From Notospermus geniculatus (taxonomy: Eukaryota > Nemertea > Pilidiophora > Heteronemertea > Lineidae), in assembly GCA_002633025.1 (NCBI GenBank), contig NMRB01001537.1, forward strand, positions 74,617-138,616: a stretch of 64,000 nt of DNA, given 5' to 3'. Made by a program: the position numbers and the translations under genes. Positions within the stretch are counted from its first letter, which is position 1; each line of letters begins with the position of its first letter. Under the pieces are notes generated by a model. It made no database searches. It worked only from the letters and a program-made list of their open reading frames with translations, and had not been told where the DNA came from. Positions 1 through 9,785 of the stretch are shown here, one piece after another.

Positions 1-1035
1 TAAAATTATCGCCGAAGTTTACATGTTTGGCCGAAATTTCAGAGGGCCTTGTTGTGAACTCAAGTGATTTCCTCTTCTGTTGTCATTTGACTGACAATAT
101 TCCATACATGTCTATAATCCTGAATAAATATTTCATCGAAATACCACAAAATAATACTCAAGTAATCAGGATAAATGCGTAGACGCAGCCGCCGAAAAAT
201 GCGAACGCGATTTCAATGTTTACACTTTTGACTCGGGCCGCCATGAGCCGACGCCATGAGCGGATATTTGGAAGATGATTTTATAAAAATAAATGTGTGA
301 GCAATATAACCACCTAAAACACTTTCCTATCACGAAAGGAAAATATTTTTGGGGCTTGTGTTTGTCGCGCGACATTGCCGAATTCTGACATATTTTCCGT
401 CGTCAAGGATACATCCGCCATGTTGACCTCAATTTGGCCGTCACGGCCGACGATCGATAATCCCGGGTTTCCCCATTCAAACTGCACTTTCTCACCTGCG
501 ATGGCCTAAACGGCCTACATTTCTTCGTGAAATAAATTGCTGAAATGTTTTGACACATAACTTTTGGCATCAATAGGACAAAAAACGAAAATTCTTCAAG
601 TACAATGCACATTTCCTGGAGATGACGGATCCAGCGATAATTTATGGTGACGCACTATAGAGAAGGAGAGACTGGTGTTAGTCTAAAGGACAACGACGTC
701 CACGTATTTCCACTTTTTCTCGACAGCCGGCGCCACTCTCCAAAATATGTACTATGTAGCTACTTTAAAAAAATAGTTCACTCTTACTTGTCACTCAGAT
801 TGCAAAATGTTCTAATTTCTTTTGATCTGTCAAATGACAAAGATGAAATCTGTCAAGTATTTCTACCATTGCCATATTCTGATCTCTCAATCAAAGACCT
901 TGAAATGAAATCTAGCAAGACATTGAGATTAAGTACTGGCCTCCCAATACCATCTCACACTATACTGTACTGTTCTTTTTGATTTCTACAGTGCTCTGAG
1001 ATTGGATTTCATTTTGTATCATCATCATATTTCAG
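1..1035. other. Non-coding stretch before SYVN1 exon 2 (probably intron 1)
   Basis: I see no convincing exon here. Positions 180-480 are moderately CpG-rich, with several GCCGCCATGA-like stretches. Positions 650-778 are a dispersed repeat that recurs at 8110-8220, with a related inverted copy near 21410-21500. If the contig order is corrected, this stretch should be the 3' part of SYVN1 intron 1. Confidence 0.5.
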
Positions 1036-2599
1036 GTTTTGTACATTCAAGCATTTGTGTTTGTCATACTCTTCGCAAAGCTGATGAGGAAGGTGTTTTT
1101 TGGCCAGCTCAGGGCTGCAGAGATGGAGGTAGGTATTGATGGAATTTATCAACACATGTTATTCATTCGTTGAGTAAAGTAGAAAAGTGCTATTCTTCAT
1201 TGTTTACTGTAAATTATCTCTTTTGGACTATCATCAAGTCAGAAACAGATGAAGGCACTTTTTGTAAGAAGTATAAATCCAGAAAAAGCCTAATACTTAA
1301 TAGAAAGAGGACATGTGAAAATGGAGATTCCAGGCCTTGTGTTTTGAGGCGAGTGAAAAGCTGCTCACTCTGTTGTTCTCAGGTGAAGTTTTTCACTCAC
1401 CTCAAAACACAAGGCCTGAGTTCCTGTCTCTCCAATTTTGATAGGGTTACATCTTTCCATTGTTTTTCCATTTTCAGCACCTGATTGAGCGGTCGTGGTA
1501 TGCAATCACAGAGACCTGTTTGGCATTCACAGTTTTCCGGGACGACTTCAGTACACGGTTCGTGGCGATGTTTACCTTGCTTCTCTTCCTGAAGTGTTTC
1601 CATTGGCTAGCTGAGGATCGAGTGGATTATGTGAGTACCGGTATTTTGTTTACCAGATGCAGGCCTTGAATTTGAAATATTCAGGGGAAGAGATGAGAAA
1701 GATCTCACTTACTGGGAGAATGCATTTAAAGGAACTGTTCGCAAGGGTGTTGCAATTTGCCCTCAAAAATTTGACTTCGCCCACACTTCTTAACTGTAGA
1801 TACGATTACCTACCTGTCTGCTATGTTCATGTTAATATTGTTATGTAACGGTAGACCAGGCATGAATATTCCAGTTGATGAATGTATGAATCTTTTTCCA
1901 GATGGAGAGTAGTCCTATGATATCATGGCTGTTTCACATACGAGCTCTTGGTAAGTTTCTGTTGAAAGATATCAAGTTATCCTCTAAAAGCTGTGATATT
2001 TGAAATAGCTCTTGTTTTTCTGCTCTGGCAAAAGAGTCAGTACAAAGAACTTCTTGCCTCTCTTAAAACACTCCTATTTAACGTCTTTAATGGTGATTCT
2101 CCCACCACCACCCAAGGCTGATTGACGTGTTATTTACAGGACTCCTTGGTATCCTTGGTGCTTTGGATATGTACTTTGTGAACCATGCCTATTATAGTAC
2201 ACTCATGAAGGGGGCATCAGTACAGTTGGTATTTGGCTTTGAGGTAAGTTATTCAAGGTTGTAATAATAGTACATATATATGATAACAAAGAGCTGAGTT
2301 ATTGGAGAATGCCAGTTATACCACCATCTTAACCATGCCCATGGTATGGACCATGTATCAGGGCCCATTGGCATGTTAAGAGTATGGGCATCTTAATATA
2401 TCGGTACCTGTTTTGTTGCCTTGTTATTGAAGGATTATGGAAATTTGATCGAATAATTTCTTTTCAGTATGCTATCCTCCTGACCGTTATGTTGACCGTC
2501 TTTGTGAAGTATATCCTTCACACCATAGATCTGTTCAAAAATACCACTTGTATTCTTTTGTATTCAGAAATTGTACTCCTTCTGGGTGCCATCACCTGA
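1036..2599 (+). CDS. SYVN1: SYVN1/HRD1 coding exons 2-6 (membrane region of ERAD E3 ligase), partial
   Basis: This encodes the multi-spanning membrane part of synoviolin/HRD1, the ER-membrane RING E3 ubiquitin ligase that forms the retrotranslocation core of ER-associated degradation. Exons are 1036-1128, 1478-1630, 1902-1950, 2140-2243 and 2468 onward, each with AG/GT borders and compatible phases (0, 0, 0, 1, 0). Translated landmarks shared with animal HRD1 are VLYIQAF, KVFFGQLRAAEME, ERSWYA.TETCLAFTVFRDD, LKCFHWLAEDRVD, GASVQLVFGFEYAIL and VKYILHTIDL. Homology is clear to about 2533. The frame stays open to a stop at 2597-2599 (YSEIVLLLGAIT), and the true donor of exon 6 is uncertain. Coding exon 1 lies downstream at 7758-7907, so the contigs are out of order. 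The exons for the RING domain (CIIC type) and the proline-rich tail are absent from this contig and from the rest of the window. Confidence 0.9.
1331..1418. repeat. Foldback element in SYVN1 intron 2
   Basis: Two arms of about 29 bp beginning CAGGCCTTGTGTTTTGAGG face each other across a loop of about 28 bp, with one mismatch (GCG versus GTG). It could be a small MITE. It sits between SYVN1 coding exons 2 and 3. Confidence 0.8.
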
Positions 2600-2713
2600 G
2601 TTTATGTCATTGACTGATAATACTCATCAGATCATAAAAATACTTCTTGGTGTGTTCAGCTTTATCTTATCTGTACCGGTACTAATCCTTCAACATTCAC
2701 CATGAGAGTCATA

Positions 2714-2853
2714 GGCCCGTATGCACAGACGTTCCTCCACTCACACTTGAGTGTGAGGTCGACCTTTACCTATTGTTTGCAGGGTAGAATACAAAAGATT
2801 AAGGTCGACCTCACACTCAAGTGTGAGTGGAGGAACATCTGTGCATACGGGCC
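2714..2853. repeat. Foldback MITE, about 140 bp
   Basis: The arms start GGCCCGTATGCACAGA and run for more than 50 bp, including CTCACACTTGAGTGTGAG and AAGGTCGACCT, which are themselves partly palindromic. The loop is about 30 bp. The whole unit can fold into one long hairpin. Confidence 0.85.
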
Positions 2854-2880
2854 ATAGTTTCACTTAACCATGGAGACTTT

Positions 2881-2920
2881 TGTCACAGAGGTGAGCACAA
2901 TGGCCCTGGCCATTTCATTC
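2881..2920. mobile_element. Solo end of the 49.7-kb-type transposon
   Basis: Thirty-nine consecutive bases beginning TGTCACAGAGGTGAGC are identical to 50701-50739, the right end of the element at 49672-50740. No matching left end was seen nearby, so this is a relic or a truncated copy. Confidence 0.6.
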
Positions 2921-3277
2921 AATTCTGCATGATTTTGAAATGCTAAAAGAATAAAACAGATCGTTTTGCGCGTCACTATTCCGTTTTTTTATGCTCCTGA
3001 CTCTAAAGAGTCTGGAGCATTATGTTTTCGCGATTCCGTTCCGTCACGCTTTCAAGAAAAGTGCGACGCCTCGGCTCCAGGTACGTAAATTGTATGCGCC
3101 AAGCATGTGTGCATATGCGTTATGGCCACCTGGGTAAGGGAAGCCAGTGCGACTTTGCAAAAACTTTGGCATTTTTTTTCGAGAAGAGCACTGTTTGCGA
3201 TATTCTAATGATATTCGCTGTTTAGAAAACAAATCAGGCTATCAATTCGAGTGGTTCCCTGCCCGATATCGTGTGCA

Positions 3278-3580
3278 TGATCAGAGATGAAGTTCACAGT
3301 TTGCTGCATTCCTTGCGCCATTTCAACCACGAGGTTGATGAGCAGCCTCTTCACATGATGGATGTAAATAGACATCGCCGCTGACGACATATAGGCCTTC
3401 TGTCTCATGCCCGTATGCCGATTGATCAGAGATGAAGTTCACAGTTTGCTGCATTCCTTGCGCCATTTCAACCCCGAGGTTGATGAGCAGCCTCTTCACA
3501 TGATGGATGTAAACAGACATCGCCGCTGACGACATATAGGCCTTCTGTCTCATGCCCGTATGCCGAGGCCTGATCAAAGA
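3278..3580. repeat. Tandem repeat, 145-bp unit, about 2.1 copies
   Basis: TGATCAGAGATGAAG begins at 3278 and again at 3423, giving a 145-bp period, with a partial third start (TGATCAAAGA) at 3571. The two full units are nearly identical. The minus strand stays open through the units and would encode repeated AAMS.YIHHVKRLLINL peptides. I do not recognise a protein family, and the open frame may simply follow from a repeat length that is not a multiple of three but lacks stops. Confidence 0.85.
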
Positions 3581-4590
3581 ATGGAAGGTTTACATTTGTT
3601 GACAGTTTTGGTAGTTACAAATAAATTTAATGATGCAAGTTTTTGTATTTTTGTCACTGACGAAAAGCCTGTTTAAAATGACTCAATTTTGATGTAGTCC
3701 CACTGCGCGTAGTAATCATGGTAATCAGTCTCCCTGAACAGCTGATGAGAAAGGCGTCTCAGTTGGCACGCACTAAAACGCTGACCGCGGACCGCGGACC
3801 AGATTTTGGTCAATTTGGGTTTCACTTAATCTTACATCAAAATTAACGATATTTATAGGAGTTTTTATGTATCAATGAAATGTATAGGACCTACTGATGA
3901 ATTTGCTGTCGAAAATATTCGCAGATACGGCGATTTTTGCAGAGAAATACCCGGTCCGTGTTTTCTGAAAAACACGGACCAACTTCTAAAAGCGACAATT
4001 GGTAAGTTTGTGGTGAAAGTTATTCATGTGTAGAGGATATGTAGGTACATAGACCGCCTAAATTTGGTATCTTTTTCATGTGTGCGGCGATTAAATTCGG
4101 TGTCGTGCCTGATCAGCTGCTGAGTTGATGGATGGCGGCCATCATCATGATCGCCTACAGATTGGCGAATGTCCCACTTTCGTCAGCTGTATTTACTAGG
4201 CCTACTTATTCGTAGCCTATACAGATATCATCATAGGCCTATGGCATGCATGCAGATAATGGCCTTACACTGATTTCTTATGCCTTGGGGCAATTCTGCT
4301 TTTCTCCAGCTTTTTACAGCAGTCTTGCCCAAGAAAGGCAGTGGCTCCGAGTGAAAATTTTCCGTCGAGGTTACTGTAGGCCTATGGAGCGCCAAAGCGG
4401 AATTTATTCAACGCTGAGAAATAGGCCTAGGCCTACGTGTGCATGGTCAGTGTTCATTCTAGGCAGTGTTAGAGTGGCGGCGCGCCATGCCCTAAAAGGG
4501 GGCGCCACTGTGCCCTTTTTTAACCCCCTTGGCGCCATGCCTGCCCTAAAAAAAAAAAAAAATTTTTTTTTTTTTTTTTTTAGGTTTTAT

Positions 4591-4591
4591 N
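4591..4591. other. Single-N contig join
   Basis: An N follows a poly-A/poly-T tract and TAGGTTTTAT. It separates contig 1-4590 from contig 4592-6126. Confidence 0.7.
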
Positions 4592-4886
4592 TTTGCCAAG
4601 TACCTGGAAAGGAGCAATGAAATATCAGAAAATAGGAGGAAAAACACACGGCATTTACTCAGTGTGAATGACCCGACACCCAGCAAGTCGAAGAGCAAAA
4701 AATACTACATCACATGATAACAAGATGTTTCTAAATTTTTCTTGATTTCTAAATGATCAGAACTGAGTTATATGTCCTGTGTATTATGTCAACGAAGCCC
4801 AAACTTACACTTACAGTGCACGGAAGAAGTTGATTCTGTTGTATTCTCTAATGGTGAAATTAGCACGCTTGAAGTATGCAAATGCC

Positions 4887-5510
4887 ATTGCTAATAGGTA
4901 CTGAAAATAATTGAGAAGTTTCATTGCTATTAGCAAAAATCAGTATTTCAATTCAATGCCCTCTCAACATTACCACACCAATGAACCTTTTTGGGCAACT
5001 GTGGACAACAGTTACAGTAACAATGATAAGAATTTTCTTAAAGATTTTTTAGAGCTGTTTGTTCACCTTGCTCTGATTATCAAACATTGTGTTATCAACA
5101 TTGAACTTCTATTCCGTAGAATTTTACCTACCTTATCTGAGATTCTCATACAATAATCATGTGTCAGAAAACTGCTTATAATGTTGTCATCTGAAAAAAC
5201 ATTGCTAATAGGTACTGAAAATAATTGAGAAGTTTCATTGCTATTAGCAAAATCAGTATTTCAATGCCCTCTCAACATTACCACACCAATGAACCTTTTT
5301 GGGCAACTGTGGAAAACAGTTACAGTAACAATGATAAGAATTTTCTTAAATATTTTTTAGAGCTGTTTGTTCACCTTGCTCTGATTATCAAACATTGTGT
5401 TATCAACATTGAACTTCTATTCCGTAGAATTTTACCTACCTTATCTGAGATTCTCATACAATAATCATGTGTCAGAAAACTGCTTATAATGTTGTCATCT
5501 GAAAAAATGA
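4887..5510. repeat. Direct tandem duplication, about 314 bp
   Basis: ATTGCTAATAGGTACTGAAA starts at 4887 and again at 5201. The units match for their full length, ending GTTGTCATCTGAAAAAA, with only a few small indels and substitutions. The two similar open frames at 4911 and 5225 are by-products of the duplication and match no known family. Confidence 0.9.
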
Positions 5511-5752
5511 CAAAATATGAGGTACTGATGAATTCACAAATGAAAAAAATGCAACAGATATATTTTGGAACAGTCTAGGCCTACCCAAGAACACCCAGGA
5601 ACACCCTTGAGCACCCAACAGGGATTTTTTTAGTAGGGCGATGGCACTCAATTATGGGCCAAGTGACTTTATTCATTCTATGATTATGTATAAGGCCGAA
5701 TAAAAAAAATCTTTAGTTTAGCATCACCGCCCGCCTCAAATTTTCTCGCCGC

Positions 5753-5850
5753 CTCAAAAAAAATTTTTTTTGCAAAAAAAATTTTTTTTTTCAAAAAAAA
5801 TTTAAATTTTTTTTTTGAAAAAAAATATTTAATTTTTTTTTTCTTCAATC
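5753..5850. repeat. A/T low-complexity palindromic tract
   Basis: Alternating runs of A and T of 8-10 bases each, self-complementary throughout. No other content is visible. Confidence 0.9.
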
Positions 5851-6126
5851 TTTTCTCACATTATAATGTTCTCTGTCAAAAAGTGTGGTTTCTTGTCTAC
5901 ACATGCCTTTTCCAGGGTGACTCAGATAGGGCCTATGTATTTTTTTGAATAAAAACCTTTTTTCGAGTTAATACTAGGCCTAAGGATTTGTCTATTGTAT
6001 GATAAATGGTGCAATGCTTCCAAGCTCTCTTTCGATGATCACAGTCCATTTCAGTATTTAAAAAAAAAAACCTCCTCCCTCCTCACTTTTTACAAGTTTG
6101 ACTGATGCTAAACTAAAGATTTTTTT

Positions 6127-6127
6127 N
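6127..6127. other. Single-N contig join
   Basis: An N inside a T/G-rich tract separates contig 4592-6126 from contig 6128-8547. Confidence 0.7.
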
Positions 6128-6547
6128 GGGTTTTTTGGGTTTGCTGGTGTCATTCTCGCCATCTGTTTCTTCGGGATGATAGACATCAAATTGCAAGCGA
6201 CGACGCTTTTTCTGGTTTTGTTGGCTGCATAACACTTGCATCAGACTACTGTTTTCTGGGGTTCCCCTCGGCCTAGCACCAGGAAGCTGGGTTTCGGCTT
6301 GCTGCTGCTCATCCATGTCATCACAGCTCACACGAGTTAGGCCTAGGTCTTGGCCTCGGCCTAGGCCTAATTTTATTGGTGGCCTGGTCCTGGAATGGCC
6401 GGCATCAGCGTGACTGGAGATGAAAATCTCATGCTCATGATCTGGGACTGGGGGTGGACATGGTGGAAAGGAGACACAAGCCATTCTTCTTCTGCCCAAA
6501 GAGTAGTCACTGCTATGCTGCTGCTCCTGCTGCTGCTGTTGATGATG

Positions 6548-6715
6548 AGAGTGCACTCACTCACTGTCACTGTGACTGTCACTCTGTCAGTCGTGAGTCA
6601 CTCACACTCACTGCACTCTGCTCGAGTCACTGTTGTCTCTGTCTGTCTGTGAGTGTGACTGTGAGTTGGGCTGTGGGCCTGACTGTGAGCATGTGAGTGT
6701 GACTCTTCTCACGCT
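6548..6715. repeat. Degenerate CACTCAC / TGTGACTG simple repeat
   Basis: Interspersed CACTCACTGTCACTG and GTGAGTGTGACTGTGAG units form a diverged microsatellite. It generates spurious open frames on both strands. Confidence 0.8.
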
Positions 6716-6954
6716 TTTTTTAACTTCCCTGTTTTTGTTCCAGAACGCTGAAGTGGCCCTTGAAGTTACTCTGCACGTTTGGAATATGACAACCGAAAGT
6801 AAAATTGAAATAAAACACAGTTTACGGACAAATTACGGGCAAAGGTCAGAAAGCATCACTGCATGCATGCAGCATGAACTTTGTCAGCTGTTTGTGAAAA
6901 TGCGTCGTCTGCAACCTTACCGGCGCATGCGTGCGAGTTACATCTAGCAATGTC

Positions 6955-7390
6955 GCCACCAGGCGCTAGGTGGCAGCAGCTGACGGGCTGCACCAATTCA
7001 ATCTCCAACACAATGACAAATTCTCCAGGATAATGTTTCTTTTTCTTTCTGATGTCCTCTTGCATTTTTTGTCACAGGATTAAGGGTCGTGGTCTCTCTA
7101 GGGTGCTATTCAATGGTGTCGCTTAATCCATGAATGTATTGTTGGGGAACATCACATATCGGGGGACATTTGATTGATTCTATTTAGGCCTACACCGAGT
7201 TTGCCCGTGTTTTGGAGAGTGAATTTGTCGATACCGTCAGCTGCTGCCACCTACCGCTAAGCCCCTACATTATCGAGAACAGGTGCACCGTCAGCTGCTG
7301 CCCCCTAGTGTCTGAAGTGGTAAGCGACCTGTCAAAATACCACTACCAAGTATTTTCGTGCCCTCTGTTGTCTGTAAAAGTGGTAAGTAC
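6955..7390. promoter_or_regulatory. Cluster of CTCF-like motifs upstream of SYVN1 exon 1
   Basis: CCGTCAGCTGCTGCCACCTA (reverse strand) occurs near 6960-6987. The same core occurs at about 7234-7253, and with CCCCCTAGTG at about 7289-7310. A weaker fourth unit, GTGCCCTCTGTTGTCTG, lies near 7358-7374. The last two units are both followed by AGTGGTAAG. The GCCNCCTAG core resembles the vertebrate CTCF consensus. Binding is inference, and the motifs may belong to a local repeat. Confidence 0.4.
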
Positions 7391-7514
7391 CTCCAGCTAG
7401 TATGGAATTAGGCGTAGGCCTACTTGTTAGTGCTGAAGAGCATGGAACTGTGTCCTCAACCACCCCACCACGTGTTGGAGGCTCGTAAGCCAATTCGTAA
7501 TTGCCACCTCAATA

Positions 7515-7590
7515 GAGACTGTTCTAGAGTTTCGGATTGTAAAGTTCCAGCCTGAAGAAGACCCCGGTTGGGGTCGAAAATTCGCAAACA
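7515..7590 (+). repeat. Dispersed repeat carrying GACCCCGGTTGGGGTCGAAA
   Basis: TTCTAGAGTTTCGGATTGTA followed by AAGTTCC and GACCCCGGTTGGGGTCGAAA matches one arm of the large palindrome at 32748-32923. A more diverged relative lies at 43565-43625. The GACCCC/GGGGTC pair forms a strong small hairpin with a GGTT loop. Confidence 0.7.
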
Positions 7591-7627
7591 CTCTGGAAAT
7601 TGCCTTTTCATTTATCAATATAATGGA

Positions 7628-7646
7628 CCAATGAAATTTGGCCACG
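7628..7646 (+). promoter_or_regulatory. ER stress response element (ERSE), perfect consensus
   Basis: CCAAT at 7628-7632, nine bases, then CCACG at 7642-7646 matches the ERSE consensus CCAAT-N9-CCACG exactly. This is the site bound by NF-Y plus ATF6/XBP1 in the unfolded-protein response. It lies 112 bp upstream of the SYVN1 start codon, where a UPR-induced ERAD gene would be expected to carry it. The occurrence is seen directly; function is inferred. Confidence 0.75.
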
Positions 7647-7732
7647 GACAATGGAGCTATATTTGGAAACATAACTCCACTTCGGTAAATTCCGTAGTCC
7701 ACGGACACTACCGACGGTATTACACGTAAGCA

Positions 7733-7743
7733 CCGCCATATTG
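7733..7743 (+). promoter_or_regulatory. YY1-like site at SYVN1 start
   Basis: CCGCCATATTG fits the YY1 core CCGCCATNTTG and lies 15 bp before the start codon, a common place for initiator-type YY1 sites in animal housekeeping promoters. Confidence 0.4.
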
Positions 7744-7757
7744 CCGAGTGCAGACAA

Positions 7758-7907
7758 ATGGAAACTGTAAAGATGCGAGCGTTGGGCGTCCTTATTACGA
7801 TGGGCAGCTTCGTCCTCACAGGACTGGTTGTGGGGAATGCTTACATCCAGAAGAAACAATTCTACCCATCTGTGGTGTATATTACCAAGTCAAACCCCAG
7901 TATGGCG
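7758..7907 (+). CDS. SYVN1: SYVN1/HRD1 coding exon 1
   Basis: Fifty codons starting METVKMRALG and ending KSNPSMA, followed by a GTAAGA donor in phase 0. This fits the phase-0 acceptor of the exon at 1036, which begins VLYIQAF. Animal HRD1 has the same junction, (K/T)SSPSMA then VLYIQAF. Residues 10-30 (VLITMGSFVLTGLVVGNAY) form the first transmembrane segment, and QFYP.VVY.TKS is the conserved luminal stretch after it. The upstream DNA holds a perfect ERSE and a YY1-like site, supporting this as the true first coding exon. It lies about 6.7 kb downstream of exon 2 on the same strand. The contig 6128-8547 is therefore misplaced, or belongs to another haplotype. Confidence 0.92.
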
Positions 7908-8109
7908 GTAAGAAGTTTGGGGAAACCCCTTCTTCTTGTGATGGTTGGTGCACACACCCCCATGCACTGCACTGCCCTGCATTTGCATTATCATGATTAT
8001 TGCATTGGCACTGCCAAAATGCCTATGACATTTCCACTATTTTTGTAAAGGAAAACGTATAGGCCTATAGGTTCGCTTTTTTTTCTTTTAAAAGTTTCAT
8101 CTGTGCGTT

Positions 8110-8220
8110 GTTTAGAGAAGGAGAGACTGGTCTGGTGTTAAAGGACCACGTACGTATTTCCACTTTTTCTCGACAGCCGGCGCCACTCTCCAAAATATGT
8201 TCTTTAAAAAAATAGTTTAG
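8110..8220 (+). repeat. Dispersed repeat shared with 650-778
   Basis: AGAGAAGGAGAGACTGG, TTTCCACTTTTTCTCGACAG and CCGGCGCCACTCTCCAAAAT are all shared with 655-778 in the same order. A diverged reverse copy (CCACTTTTCTC, CCGGCGCCAC) occurs at about 21450-21500. Flanks differ, so this is a repeat family and not a contig overlap. Confidence 0.7.
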
Positions 8221-8275
8221 GCCTAGCCTAGGCTAGGCCTATAGTGCCATAGGCCTACTAGGCCTATGTTGTATA
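8216..8275. repeat. Cluster of TAGGCCTA palindromes
   Basis: Five or so copies of AGGCCTA or TAGGCCTA in 60 bp, some overlapping as GCCTAGCCTAGGCTAGGCC. The octamer is scattered across the whole window, but this is its densest group. Confidence 0.8.
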
Positions 8276-8547
8276 GCTTGGGCCCTTTGCCTTCATTTTG
8301 ATTTGAAATAGAATAGAAGATGACAAGTGATTTGTCAGTTTTTTATCAGTTGAGCTGAGTAGCTAGGCCTGTCATGTTTTTAGGCCTAGCCCTTAACGTC
8401 AGGTGATCGCGGTTCGCCACGTTCTGACGTCGCGTCACAGCCCGCACCGCAAACTGATAAGTTTTTTTCGTTGACCCGCTGTCCGAACGTAGCCACGCCA
8501 ACCACTCTGATTTTTCGACCACTTCAAAGAGATAAGTCAACACTACA

Positions 8548-8548
8548 N
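8548..8548. other. Single-N contig join, start of GCH1 haplotig
   Basis: Homology to the 25.6-30.8 kb region begins almost immediately after this N, which marks the left end of the redundant contig. Confidence 0.8.
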
Positions 8549-8814
8549 TAATTTTAGATTATCAATTCCTCCATACTCGACAACGGTTCTTGTGGTATTC
8601 TTGTCAGCTCTGCATACCGGTACCACTAGACAAAGGTTATTCCATTATGTAGGCTATAATGAGTCTTCTAAAAAAACCAAAATTATACTGCAATCTCCAA
8701 TCCAATGGATCACTCGAAGTGCTGATCATTTAAGTTACCCCAGCTAATAGGCCTGTTCAATCCAGATCAAGCTCTACTTCATAGGAAGTATTAACGTACT
8801 CAGCATCCGGCTGC

Positions 8815-8995
8815 CTCAAAGTGCATGGGTGGACTCCTTGGGATTGACCAGACATTCTCTGCACATTTGGACTTTTAACACCTTGGCGAGGTTGAGCCAA
8901 TTATGGCAAAGAGGTGTCGACTGGGGATCGGACCAAGGACCTTCTGACTGCTAGTGCTAGCCAGAGAGCCACTTCGCAACTGTGGTTTCTTCAGA
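8815..8995 (-). mobile_element. tRNA-derived SINE candidate
   Basis: Read on the minus strand, GTGGCTCTCTGGCTAGCAC (A-box-like) is followed after about 30 bp by GGTCCGATCCCC (B-box-like), in a tRNA-like order near 8930-8993. A tail then runs down to about 8815. The allelic copy is at about 25870-26045. This is one locus in two haplotypes, so no independent copy supports it within the window. Confidence 0.4.
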
Positions 8996-9296
8996 ATAGC
9001 ATAGGGCTCGATTACCTGAGTTCCCAGAACATGTGACCCGTCACTGCAAAACCAGTAGGCCTACTAAGTCGGTCTGAAGTTGGTAGGTTGAGACCAAGGT
9101 TTTGTCAATTTCAGTAGGTCCTGGCTTGTCTGTCTTTTGTAAAATCTGAGTGATTACATTTCTTCCCTTATCTCCTGGAGTTATTTGGTTCATATCGGAA
9201 GTTCCATTTTCTTGGGTGGTGAAAATGATTGGGTGCCAACTTCTGTTGGCCTGTTCAGGACCACTTGAATACCTGATTTGATGTGATGGATCACAT

Positions 9297-9416
9297 AGGG
9301 AGGTTTCGCAAGTGCCCGGTTAGGCCCTACGACGACGTTTATCTATTGTGTGGGTATACCCAAACAATAGATAAACGTCGTCGTATGGCCTAACCGGGCG
9401 CTTGCGAAACCTCCCT
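9297..9416. mobile_element. Haplotype-specific foldback MITE, 120 bp
   Basis: Arms of about 53 bp beginning AGGGAGGTTTCGCAAG with a short loop containing GTGGGTATACCC. The other haplotype (near 26540) reads through TCACATTATTGTTGGTGCC with no insertion, so this is an insertion in the 8.5-15.5 kb copy. Confidence 0.85.
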
Positions 9417-9785
9417 AATGTTTGTGCCACCACTAGGCCTACTTCTTGAACTAGGAAGAGGCAGATGTGACGCCAGAGTTTAATGCTGAACTATTGCATC
9501 ATGGCACGATCGCAGTGAATTAATATCCATCTGTGATGAAAAACAAATCAAACTGAGCGTATTTTCCGTGTCGTGTGTCAGTTTTGCATAAGTGAGAGCT
9601 CTACACACTTGTGCATTTCACGCCAGCATTTGGCAGTAAAACCTTTAGTGTGTATTATCCATGGTGCTGCCTCCATAACAGGCATTCAAAAAATTGCTGT
9701 GCAATCCAGAAAAGTGTCTGGAGGCCTTTATGGTCCAGGTATGGTTGCTGTGAAGATCTGACGGAGTCATGAATGTGATCATGTT

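Larger units (their letters stand above)
2600..4590. other. Stretch after SYVN1 exon 6 to contig end
   Basis: Apart from the foldback, transposon end and tandem repeat listed separately, I see no exon. Positions 3660-4240 are unique non-coding DNA. The contig ends in a run of A then T (4548-4581) immediately before the N at 4591, a typical place for assembly to break. Confidence 0.5.

Noticed and set aside
3278-3567. CRISPR array or satellite
   Set aside because: Only two units, with no unique spacers between short repeats, in a eukaryotic setting.
6113-6556. 147-aa minus-strand frame with QQQQQ and KKRRR stretches
   Set aside because: It crosses a contig join, includes TAGGCCTA repeats and a simple repeat, and matches no family I know. 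It could be a diverged exon, but I cannot support it.
7551-7580. Hammerhead-ribozyme-like core (CTGAAGA, hairpin, GAAA), also near 43568
   Set aside because: There is an extra base between CTGAAGA and stem II, no convincing stem III, and the third relative (32868) lacks the CTGANGA core. Only a superficial resemblance.
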